Shown: piece by piece, positions 53,901 to 64,000 of the stretch
How the letters are laid out: each line of letters begins with the position of its first letter
Numbering within the stretch: position 1 is the stretch's first letter
Source of the DNA: Wuchereria bancrofti
Lineage: Eukaryota > Nematoda > Chromadorea > Rhabditida > Onchocercidae
Assembly (NCBI GenBank): GCA_005281725.1
Contig: SSBO01000007.1
Coordinates: forward strand, 4,036,402 to 4,100,401
Direction: 5' to 3'
DNA: 64,000 nucleotides
Translations under genes and position numbers: made by a program
Notes under the pieces: generated by a model
The model's input: only the letters and a program-made list of their open reading frames with translations
Told to the model about the DNA's origin: nothing
Databases searched by the model: none

Positions 53901-55264
53901 TACTGAAGCACACTATGAATGCGGTTTTACGACGGTAGATAATTGTTTCATTTTAAACAAATTTTTTGTTTGTTTTGTTTAAATTTTCTAGTATTAAATT
54001 CTAGTTTTGAAATAGTTCTCCGTAACAACCCTTCCACTTATTTCGTTTTTATGGAAGGAATTTTTAATGTATATTATTTATTTGTTTAATCTATTTGTAA
54101 GCGTATATGTTTGTGTATGCGTTTAACCTTGTACACTTTAGGTCAGGTGTGATGAAATGGAGGAAAAGAGAGTAAAGATTAGAGCTACGGAAGCATTTTT
54201 TTCCCCAAATTGTGTGAATGTGATATAACTATTTTCAGGTTAGTAAACTTCGCGTAATGACTTCAACAAATCGAGAAATGGTACTGGACCGGAAGAATTC
54301 GAGTTCGTTATCTTCATTTGCCATCAATAATTCTTAAATTTCTTGTAGAAGTTAAGCTAATTAATAAATCAAGTAATTGTTATGAGGTTAAAGTGCATTT
54401 AAAATTTCTCTTTTTAGGTAGGAGAGTGATGTGTCTAGGTATTTTAACAACTAAAGAAGCATACGGTTATGAGGTTAGAAAGCCTAGTGATGCTGACATG
54501 GCAAAATATGTCAAATATGCGCAGCTCGGCAGTTGCAGCAGCAGTTGTAAGGTGAGGTTCCATATAATTTTCTATTTGTGAATAACTTCTTGTTATGAAA
54601 AGTGATTTTTCATGCGAGAAATACCGTGCGTCCTAGAGTATTAGGTCGTGGGCACTTATTTGAACTTGTTTTAAAGACCTCCTTTGTGTTCTTAGTACTT
54701 TTTAGAGCATTGCAGCAATATATCGAATTAATGTTGATTCTACTAATCTTTCTATATGAGAGTTTAAAATTGCTTCCTTCAAACTATTATTTTATAACTG
54801 TAAGTTTGTGGTGATCGTTTCAGGATTTCCACGCATTAGGAAAGCCCAAACGAATTAATTTGTCGACATCAGTGATACCTGATTACAGCCATTTGGAACC
54901 GACATCATTTTTTAAATCAGATAGTGTATATTCGGTTAACACTTTTAATTTATTAATATTTTTATTTCTTCTCTTTATATTGTCATATATTTAAATATAT
55001 CGAATTTCGAATTTTTCTAGCAAATCCTAAAATTTTACTGGGAATCTATGCAGTACAAAGAAAAAGGATTAAACTTTTAGTGTTTTTTGAAATTTTTAGG
55101 TTTCTCTTCTACCAGTATCGAAGGCTTCTATGAAAGTTTGTACTGAAAGTGTTGAATGTGCTTGGCAAGGGCCTAAAAGTCCATCACAGATTGATTTAGA
55201 AAAATACGAGAATTACGCACTTCAAAGGCGTTTATCTTTTGCTTTACAAATTCCCTCATCTTGA
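47973..55264 (+). CDS. FIG4: Polyphosphoinositide phosphatase FIG4 (SAC3)
   Basis: SAC-domain phosphatase that with PIKfyve and VAC14 controls endolysosomal PI(3,5)P2. Eighteen exons: 47973-48174, 48754-48878, 49041-49181, 49428-49659, 49825-49935, 50063-50279, 50632-50734, 50825-50974, 51151-51313, 51462-51652, 52118-52221, 53111-53295, 53485-53669, 53809-53934, 54239-54302, 54418-54551, 54824-54934, 55100-55264, giving 902 residues (human 907). Landmarks: [62 protein letters not shown] and NLVKRRE. The CX5R site [11 protein letters not shown] puts Cys near residue 467 and Arg near 473. [31 protein letters not shown] and NLFLGVF follow, with an acidic linker (SDDDDEEDE). The KEAYGYEV...YVKYAQLG region matches the human C-terminus. 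The 54302 donor is the least certain junction; at 50063 the chosen acceptor gives the family length. Confidence 0.96.
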
Positions 55265-55531
55265 GGTGTAGTTGTTTTTTGTTTTCAAGATTTTTTCAAT
55301 TGTATTATTCAGTTTCTAACAGTATTGGTAATGCAAAGCAATTCATATGAGAAATGATTTTTATGTATTTTTTTTTGTCTTTGTATTACGCGAATTCCCG
55401 AGAATTCGGGTGTTAAATTTTTAAGCTGTGTCATTTTCATCACACTATAACAATCTTACCACAATCTTTTTTTTTTTTTTTTGAAAATCATTTAGTTTTA
55501 CAAGCTAATTTCGAAAGGAAAATAGTCACGT

Positions 55532-55537
55532 AATAAA
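55532..55537 (+). promoter_or_regulatory. Candidate poly(A) signal of FIG4
   Basis: AATAAA, about 270 nt past the FIG4 stop codon. Confidence 0.4.
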
Positions 55538-58500
55538 GATTTTTCTGTGGACTTGAAATTTAAGCTTTAAGTTCACTTTGGGATGGTCAGCAGTAGTTGG
55601 TGAGTCAATCTTGGCGTCAAGAGAGAAAATTAGAAAAGTTGGATGTTTTCTTCTCAAATTATATCCTTTCTTTCGATCCTTGGCAAAAGCACCATCACAA
55701 TTACGAACAAGCGGAACAGCTGCTCAATTTAACTAATTGAAAACCTTGCCATTCACTTATTTTTCACAATAAAATTTGAAAAATTTTTTGGGAACTAGAC
55801 CTACTGGCTGGTATATCAGACTAGTACTCTGCGCTTTCTCTGTGCGAGGATGCCTTTGTCTCTGGTCCATTCCTTCATCCTGATTATATGAGTCCATTAA
55901 AATTTCAAACTGAGCTAATTGAAATTAACAGAAGTGTTCTACAGCAAATTCTCAATGCCATAAGCTCCGTTCTGCTTCTTAATCTGTATTCGTTTCCCCT
56001 GCTGCCTAATTTTTCATTTGCACCGTAATTTAAAGTTTTTCTGGTTCATTTTGTCAGATAAATGTATAAGATTACTTATATTGACAGCTGTAGCAAAAAT
56101 TGTGAAGTTGCTGTCAGCATTTGTAGTTGTGATCAAATAAGTTCTTGAAGTGTCCAATTTTACATGCATAAACAATATTCGCTATGTCTTTGCACCCAAG
56201 CTTACTTCTGCCCTTAATTCAGACAGGTTTTTTAAATTCTAGAATGAAATGTAAGTTTCTCATCCTTATTTATACGCATGTAGCCACTGCTTTTATTCTA
56301 ATTTTCATCATTTAAACACCAAAATTTTTATGTTGAACCACTATTTACTACATTATGGAGCTACATATAACTGTTGTTCCTTGGGAGTGGTTTACCATTT
56401 ACATGAAAGATCGTAAATACCAGATACAGGATAATTAACTATTATTACATTCTTATTTATTTTCGGCCTCATCCCTGTATATTTTTTGTTTGACTTCTAT
56501 CCTGTTCATTCTATCAAGCAAACGCCGAAGTATAATTTAAATATAAAGTTTCCATCAGAAAGTGTTCTTTATTTTGTTGAAGTTTTCCCTTTTATTACAG
56601 ATTTCCTGTTTGAAAGTTTCTCATTTAGTTTTCTTTATTATCAGGCAATGACATGAAAATGGTTGAAAATCTTATTTTGAAAAAGTTGTGGTTCCAGTAT
56701 TAAATAAAAGCATTTTTGCTATGTGTTATGCAGACATGATTGGCCATTACTCATTTACCTTCTCATCAAGAACATAAACGAAGTATAGTCGGTGTAAGTA
56801 AATAAACAACTGTGAACTAATAATTATTAATTGGTAATATATGTAGGTAATGTGAGATTCAATCTATTGTAAAAAATACAGATAAATATATTGCTTTTAT
56901 TAACACTAGACAATTGAGTCCTAGCTATTTTAGGACACTGTCTCTTGTTGATTTCATTATTTAAAAATCAGTTTCTTCAAACTGACTTTTTCACAGTTCA
57001 TTCTTATGAATATGAGTATTAAACAGAAACTTATTGATCCTTTATTTGAAATCCTTGAGTTAGTTGTACAACGAAAATTTTTCGACATAATCAAGCTGGA
57101 AAACATCGATTAATTACTCTCAGCCAAAAATTGGGTGAATTTGACAATTAGTAAATATTTTGAAAGTTAATAGGAAGCAAAAGTTCTTTATGTTTTTAGT
57201 GGGATTCTTGCGTATAAATTTGCTGAAAGTTTCTTTCCTCTAAGAAGACATAATAAGTGTGCAAATAATTCATGCATAATTAATGATCGTCCACTAACTC
57301 GATTCACAAGTCTATAAGATTAAGATTAATTCAATGGTCATTTAAGAAAGTTTTATTTTTTGTAAACTGCGATGATAACTATTAATTACTTATTTCATGC
57401 CAAGTCATATCACTTTAATGACGTTGTTGTTAGGAAGTTTTCACAAAGACAATTTTTCCACTGAGTAAAATCACATCTCTCTAATAGCAGATGCATTTGG
57501 TCAATGTAATAAAAAGTTGATGATATAAAAATGATGAATGTGATAAAGTTGATATCGGGTGTGATATCAGACTGATAACAATAACTTGTACTAAACTTTG
57601 AAAGACAAAAGTTGTTACTAACATAAACTAGTCGTTACTTTTACTAAGCAATATTCATCTGTTGTCATTTTCATTTAGGAAGGCACACAATGAGAATGGT
57701 TAGCATTAACCCAGTAGTTAGTAAGCCTAGTATAGTTGGAGCAAGGCCCTCTTTTTTTCCTCCCTTTCTTCTTCCAATTCTTCCTTTCTAGTAAGAATAA
57801 AAGATCTACTTTTAGTGAATTCCTTATTGATAATGGAAAAACTGATTCATCTACCCATCCTTTCAATACTCATCATTCTTTTATCCCTTTCGTTCCTGTT
57901 TCCTCCTTTTTTGTATCAATTTCAAGTCGAAATTGAAAAGCTCAATAAAATTTTTTCTAAACTTCAATCCTTCAGCATAGGAGATAGTTTTTTTTGATTT
58001 AATTTTATACTAATGTTATTATCATTAATTAAATTATATTAGGATGCTTCGCTTTACCTGGGAAATATTATGATGGTTTGTTCTATGCGAGGAACAATCA
58101 TATTCAGAAACTTTTTTCCTATGCAGAAATTTCTATGGAATTTAAAAAAGTAGATGCATAAAAATTTTCTAATTCCCACTCATTGAGCTGTTTACAATAC
58201 ATACGAAATAAGTGGATTAGTAAAACTTTAGTTTATCTAATGAAGAGAGGACCACATTCTCAGTTATCAATTACGAACAGTCATTGTATGGTTTTTGCTG
58301 TTCCATGTGTCCAATTATATACTAGATGAAAGAAAAAAGCTGAACTACATTTGCTATCAGTTATCTTTTAAATCTTTTTCTTCCAATAAAATGAAGAAGA
58401 ATCGTTGAGAGGTTCAAAGGGCAAAATAATTGGAAACAGAAGGATCAGCATATTAGTTTTGAGGCTTATAACTTCTTTACTCCAAAGCAGTGATACGGGA

Positions 58501-59241
58501 AAGGAGTGCAGTACAATCTTGTGCTGGAAAATCTCAGACTTTATTTCATTTAGAACTACCTTTCATCTTGTAAAACTCTACAAAAATTCTATGAAATCAT
58601 GCAAACTTAAAAAATATTTCTTGATCACGTTTTTATTCCTGAAGTGAAATTGTTTCATAACTATTTCACTCATAAAGTACCTTTCAGCTTTTTCATCTTA
58701 CCAATTGGAATTCTACAAATTTATGATATTTCAGACGATTTAAAAGGATCAAAAAATGCTTTTTCAAAAACAAATCTAAACAAATTCGTAAGTCCATCTG
58801 CTGATAAGTCATTAGCGATAAACCATTGATATTTATTCTAATCCCTTCCTTTTCGCAAAAAAAAAGAGAGAAAGGAATAATAATTTATAGAATCCAGTCA
58901 TTGGAATATTCGAATTTTTGAATATCAACAAGCAATATGGAATTACCAATTCCATTTAGCTGTAGAAATGTCTAAGCTTTAGCAATAAGTAGAGGACAAA
59001 AAAAAAGTTAACTTAGTGCCTTATCAGTTAGGTAAAACTTTACTATGATTTTCACATGACAAATTAATTATTGGTAGTTTTTCTCGTGATGACGCAAACG
59101 TTCTCACTGATCTGGTGTTCCATTCACTGCTTCTAACAACATTGATGTTTTTAGTGTCGCAGTGTTTTTTGAAAATCAGCTATCAATTTCACCATCGCTT
59201 AAGCTCATAAATCTACCAAGAGAAGGAAGCCATGGTTGAAG

Positions 59242-59481
59242 CTAGTAAAACAGATGATAAAAGTTTTTTAGGCTGCTCAATATTTCAGAAGGATTTTTTT
59301 CATAAATTTCTGATCCGTATTTGTTAGGAGGAAAAAGGGAAGAAGATGGGAAGGGTTGGAAGTGAGCAATTTCAGCAGAAGATGTCATTATTGAAACAGT
59401 ACTGAATGGGTCATCGGATAATTTCAACCCATGAGAAATAAACCGTTCTATTTTTGTTTTGTTCTTTTTTTTTATCATCAT
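59242..59481 (-). CDS. Candidate terminal exon, unknown protein
   Basis: A minus-strand open frame of 79 codons and a stop directly follows a good acceptor (aattaattcag, AG at 59483-59482). The sequence from FISHGLKLSDDPFSTVS through FQPFPSSSLFPPNKYGSEIY looks protein-like (Ser/Pro-rich, balanced codons), unlike the neighbouring T-rich frames. It could be the last exon of a gene lying further right with long introns, or a one-exon trans-spliced gene starting MMIKKKNK. No family is recognised. Confidence 0.3.
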   Translation of the reverse strand: MMIKKKNKTKIERFISHGLKLSDDPFSTVSIMTSSAEIAHFQPFPSSSLFPPNKYGSEIYEKNPSEILSSLKNFYHLFY

Positions 59482-62400
59482 CTGAATTAATTGAAATGAA
59501 ATTTTGTCCTGAGGCGAAATTGTTACATAGATTGTTTCTTGCAATATTTCAATAAAAAATTTAACGTTAAATCTATTTTTTTTTAATAGAAAGAGAAAGA
59601 AAGGTTTGGGAGGTTGAAAAGATTTCGAGATTTCTTTTTGAAAAGGGTCTCATCATCTAAAATTATGCCAACATGTTCGTTTCTTTTCTTGTTTATTACT
59701 GGAACAGAATTATTCAGGCCCATCATCTTATTTCTTTTTAAATACCAAAATAATTTATGATTATTTCAAGGAAAATTTTTGATTCGCTTAGATGTCGAAA
59801 GTTAATCAAATCTTGCAGTCCTTTTTCTAATTATCCATTTTCTATTGCTGATTGCTGATTGCCAAAGCGCCATTTAGCGAAAGACTCCTGATTTCTTCAC
59901 ATTTTTAACTTAAGAACAAGTTTTTGCGTCCATAAGCACTTATTCCGGTAACTTGCCTTAAGTTAGCAAAGCGCACATCAGATACTCCTTTACTCCATTC
60001 ACCTGTTCATGTGTTGCGCAATGAATTGAATCAAATTAGACTGAGTTAATTAAATTGGATTCTTCCAATTTTTATTCCCTTTCTTTATTTTTTGATGTTC
60101 ATGAGCGACTTCTCAAAATTCTACATTTATTGATTGCAATAAGTTTCTGAGTTTACATAGGAACAAATTAGTAAATGAATGATTAATTGATTCAACTAAA
60201 TTGTGCATGGCACATTATTGCCATTACATTGTAACAATTAAAAATTATTGATGAAACAGAAAAAAAGAATTTTAAGATTATCTTACATTTACAAGGAAGA
60301 TTTGGCGAACTTAACTGTGCACTTATTTTACATTCAAAGGCTATTTAATTGTGGATCAAACACTGATTCAAGCTTTTAAAATCCGTGAAATTTATGAATT
60401 TTAAAAAATTTAAGTTTACGAGTGAATTACCTATTAATTTACTTATCGTTTTATTATCATTGTATATTTTCGCTTTTGTGTTTATAATAATTTTATATTT
60501 TTGACTCGTGCATCAGAAATACACGTTTTCCTGCTCTAGATTACAAACTGATTAACTCGATAAGCTATTGACTTGTTTTTAAGCATTTAAATTGTCGTTG
60601 TCACTAGAAATTTACTTTCAAGCTGTACACATTTAGCTCCGTTTTTTTTTTATTTCCAGTTTCCCCTCAGGAGATTGTTGCTTTTAGATAAAATATTACT
60701 TTTTAAAATGATACCAGAAATATAACATTTTCTGTCATTCGTCAAGTGCATTCCATTATATGTCTAGAAACTATAGCACTTCCTCATTTTCCATTCTTCC
60801 TTCCCTTTTTTTGTTGGCTGAGAATGACTGGAAAGAGTGTTAATGCCTGTTGTTACAACGATGTTAGTCTATCATATTGTTAGTTCTCGTAATTTTCCGC
60901 TAAATAAATAAATGATCGCTAGGCTGGCCGATCAGCAAAACTATTGAATGCCAGCTAACTTTCATCATCTTAATCCATCCATGAATGCAATAATCATTCT
61001 GTTCCTTCAAGATAATCTCAGGAATATCTTGCTACAATTTTCCTAAGAACAATTTGAAATTAGTGAGAATGATTCGAAAGTAGTGGTGACAACAACATGT
61101 AATTATAATTCGGACACTTCTATCAAGAACAATTTACTACCGATAAATTTACTATCTTTACTTTTTTATATTTTTGCAAATCTAATGCAACCTTTGAGAT
61201 CTTGTCATTTTGAAGTACCAACTTGAAGATTGCAATTCTAGAATAATTGTAAATATCAGTCATATGGATGATATCTGTAATATGAATAAAGAGGAAAAAT
61301 GATGGATTTTGTTGAAAGTTGATAATTTAGATAATTAAGAGGAAGATCGTCGCTCTACTGTTTGATAAATTGTGAAGCGTCCTTGTTTCATGTATGTTTT
61401 CATTTTGATCGATATCATTTTTTGTGATGTTATACTTTTGAATAACCAAATTCGTTCTTGCAAAATGTTCATTTAATAAGAGGTGAAACGTCAAGATAAA
61501 GTTATCATACTCGAAAATTTTTTTACAATTTTGCTATTAAACGTCATTTGGGATTACATCATGCAATAATTTCAAAAAATTCTCGCAGTGCAATCATTCT
61601 CGTTGTTGCTATTGTGTCCAAATGTCGATGAATCCATGTACAAATGATGGACATTACCTCAAAACACGGTGAATACTGTCCAATCGTAAGCGATAGCTAC
61701 GGCCAGGAAAAGTTAGTTTTCCGGAATGAAATTTTCGATAGATGATAGGCGCAGGAGAGAAGAAACAGCATTGCAAGTTACGATCGCATTTCAATAACAC
61801 AAATATTGCAAATGATTTTAGTGGCAAAATAACAATAAGATGAGAAGAGAGAAAGAGAAAAGAGATTTGCCGAAATGTCTTTTAAATTAGTAACAAAAAA
61901 AAGTTTGTTGAAGATATGAAATGGATGTAACACACTTTCAAGGGATAGATCTCTCGGAATAGACTGAGGAGATATGTTATCTTGTGATTTATAGCAATTC
62001 AGTACTTAGTTTCTGATCTAATCATTTCACTTTTACCAAATAATGCCGTTACACCAATCACATAATTATTCTTATCTTCTCATGAGTTTGATTTTTTTTT
62101 TCATTTTTGCTGAATTCCATTCCAACATTTTCAATAACCGTTTCAGTTAAGTCTTGGTTGCTACTTTTTGAATGAATATCAAAGCTTTTCTTTCCATGTT
62201 TTACTTCCTATCCTTAAAAGTTTACTTATTAATGATACATTTATTAGGCCTACTTGAACTGTTTCTTTATTACAATTCTTTTTACTTTTTAGAATTTTCT
62301 GATCATACAGCAGTTAGAGAAGCAATGTAAAGTTATCGATTCTTAACAAGGTATGCTATGGACGGACATTTACATACCTGGTTGTAGTCGAACCAAATTG

Positions 62401-64000
62401 TTATAATTTTAAAATCAATTGGTCCCCTTCAACCAGCTATGTTTCTCCTCCTGTAAACATCTAGCGAAGAACAGTTAGTATTCAGTGGCACAAAAGAGAA
62501 AATTCGGAATTATCAGCATTTTCACTTGAAAAAGCCAGATGTTCTGAACTACTAAGAACGGAAGTATCATATTTGCTATCATGACGTTATATAAAGCAAA
62601 TTATCATTCGGTGTTATTGTGACATCACTGCGAGTGATCACTTTCCTAACGCATGTTCACACGGCCTTCAAAATATTTTTTGATTATCAACGATTGGGTG
62701 TGTTATAGATATATTCTTAAGGTAAAAGTCTAGAAGAAGCAAACGATGGAATAGATACTTTTAAGGTAATCTGAAAATAAATGAAATATTTAGTTCTTTT
62801 TGGGAACCTGTCTCTCCTGAAATTTGCTTTTCAATTTTAATTTTCGAAACGAGAGCAGTAAAAAAAGAAATAGAAAGTGCGATGAAAATCAAATACCGAT
62901 TTTACGTCGTTTCAAAACTTTTGAACTCCTTACCCATTTTTTAAAATATTTTTTGTGTAGTCGAAATAAAACTGACAAATTATTTTCCAAAGAATTTGTT
63001 CTAACTGTAGTTCTCTAAACATATTCAAGACCACTCAATATCTCTCACTTTCTCTACATTTTTCTTTATTTCAACATGGGAAATAAGAAAAGTTAATTTA
63101 ATATTATAAGTTACAAAAACTTTGTAGACTGCACTGCAAGAAATTGTCATCAAATTTTCTCGAAAGTCTTTTTCCCTCAATTTAAAGTTATCTCAAAAAT
63201 AAATCACTTTTTAGCGTATTTAAGTAATAGCAGTGTTCAAATAAAACGTCAGTGTAAGTATCGTTGTCCAGTTAAAAGCCAAAAGCCAGCCAAATTATTG
63301 CAGATGATTCGTATTTTGATTGAAGTGCCTCTTCACACTTGGCTTATTCCTGTTCCAGATTAGCAAAAATTCGCTTCTTCTCTAATCAAATTCTTTGTCA
63401 AAATTTTGGACTGTAAGTAAAAATTTCCTTTAGGAAGCTATGAAGCCTCCCAGATACACTTTGTTTTTCGCCTCTATTTCACCTGTCACTGCTATTGATT
63501 GTCATCACTGTCATTTATTGGCCTTGGGACAATAACGCTTCCTTACTAAAGTTCAATTTGCTGGAAATATTTCACGCTAAAAATTAATGAGACATAATGA
63601 TATTCGTGGTAAAAAGTATAAGATTTGATTATTTGATACTGTTTACTGGCAAATCTATGAAGAACGAGTAAGAGAAAGAGAAACACGTGAACCAGCGGGA
63701 TGAACTTGTTGAATCGTGTGGTGTACGTAATAATGGAAGATTTATTTTTGCTGCAAGTACTTTTCGGATTACCATGCAATCTTACAAGGAAAAGTTTCAC
63801 TTCACATTAGTAAAAATAAAAAAAAATTTCTCACTTTTTTGAAATTTATTGAGGAAAAAAAGATGTGGGGAAAGGATCGATCCGTTGCATTTTAGCAAGA
63901 AAACCATTTTAGTTTTATTTTTTGGATGGATAGGCTAAAGTGAGCTAGAGTGAAGGAAAAATAAGTAAGCATTAGACTCTAAGCTGCATTTAGTCCTTTT

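Larger units (their letters stand above)
55265..64000. other. Long gene-poor region
   Basis: About 8.7 kb after FIG4 without a recognised protein. AATAAA at 55532-55537 is the probable FIG4 poly(A) signal. Many poly(T) and AT tracts are present. The only candidate coding segment is the minus-strand frame at 59481-59242, listed separately. The region might be intergenic or lie in large introns of a gene reaching past the window. Confidence 0.45.

Noticed and set aside
57675..58829. Several 60-80-codon ORFs on both strands after FIG4
   Set aside because: Phe/Leu/Ser-rich chance frames in T-rich sequence without splice partners.
63546..63800. Minus-strand 84-codon ORF
   Set aside because: Contains a hydrophobic stretch that could mimic a membrane segment, but composition and context look non-coding.

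Overview
The window reads as nuclear DNA of a nematode, most probably a spirurid or filarial one. It is strongly AT-rich. Its genes are broken into many short exons separated by introns of roughly 70-800 bp with GT(A/T)-rich donors and TTTCAG-type acceptors. Several start codons lie only 3-16 nt behind a perfect 3' splice acceptor, the layout expected for spliced-leader trans-splicing. The order of the conserved proteins and two small secreted nematode-type proteins fit this. The species cannot be fixed from sequence reading alone.

Layout: 1-3038 has no recognisable gene (a GC-richer block and a diverged direct repeat). 3039-4158 (-) is ribosomal stalk protein P2. 5335-6023 (-) is a small secreted Cys-rich ET-module/Ly6-like protein. 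7624-9697 (+) is an orphan SAM-domain plus coiled-coil protein. 9698-14177 holds only weak candidate exons. 14178-15004 (-) is a secreted single-domain granulin. 16908-21856 (+) is a microcephalin (MCPH1)-like protein with three BRCT domains. 23362-26186 (+) is a MADF/BESS-type DNA-binding protein. 28640-31480 (+) is the intraflagellar transport protein IFT57/CHE-13, with an X-box-like site upstream. 31481-34876 is repeat-rich. 34877-37819 (-) is the mitochondrial outer-membrane carrier-like protein SLC25A46. It is head-to-head with 38397-44580 (+), the mitochondrial m-AAA protease AFG3L2. 45360-46622 (+) is RNA polymerase III subunit RPC7 (POLR3G/GL) and 47973-55264 (+) is the phosphoinositide phosphatase FIG4. 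55265-64000 is a long stretch without a recognised gene, apart from one candidate minus-strand terminal exon.

For the main genes I joined exons by eye, requiring compatible phases and an uninterrupted frame. IFT57, SLC25A46, POLR3G and FIG4 close to within about 20 residues of the usual metazoan lengths, which supports the models. Weakest points: the 5' end of AFG3L2, the 3' end of the SAM gene, one junction of the MADF gene and one C-terminal junction of FIG4.

The genes are mostly unrelated housekeeping functions. The one suggestive functional pairing is the divergent SLC25A46/AFG3L2 pair, two mitochondrial membrane proteins sharing about 580 bp of 5' DNA. AFG3L2, POLR3G and FIG4 lie in a row on one strand and could be co-transcribed. 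I found no clear new biological system. The most interesting observations are the IFT57 X-box, two GC-AG introns, a duplicated 3' splice site, a frame-preserving 84-nt intron, the compact granulin and ET-module genes, and the orphan SAM protein.
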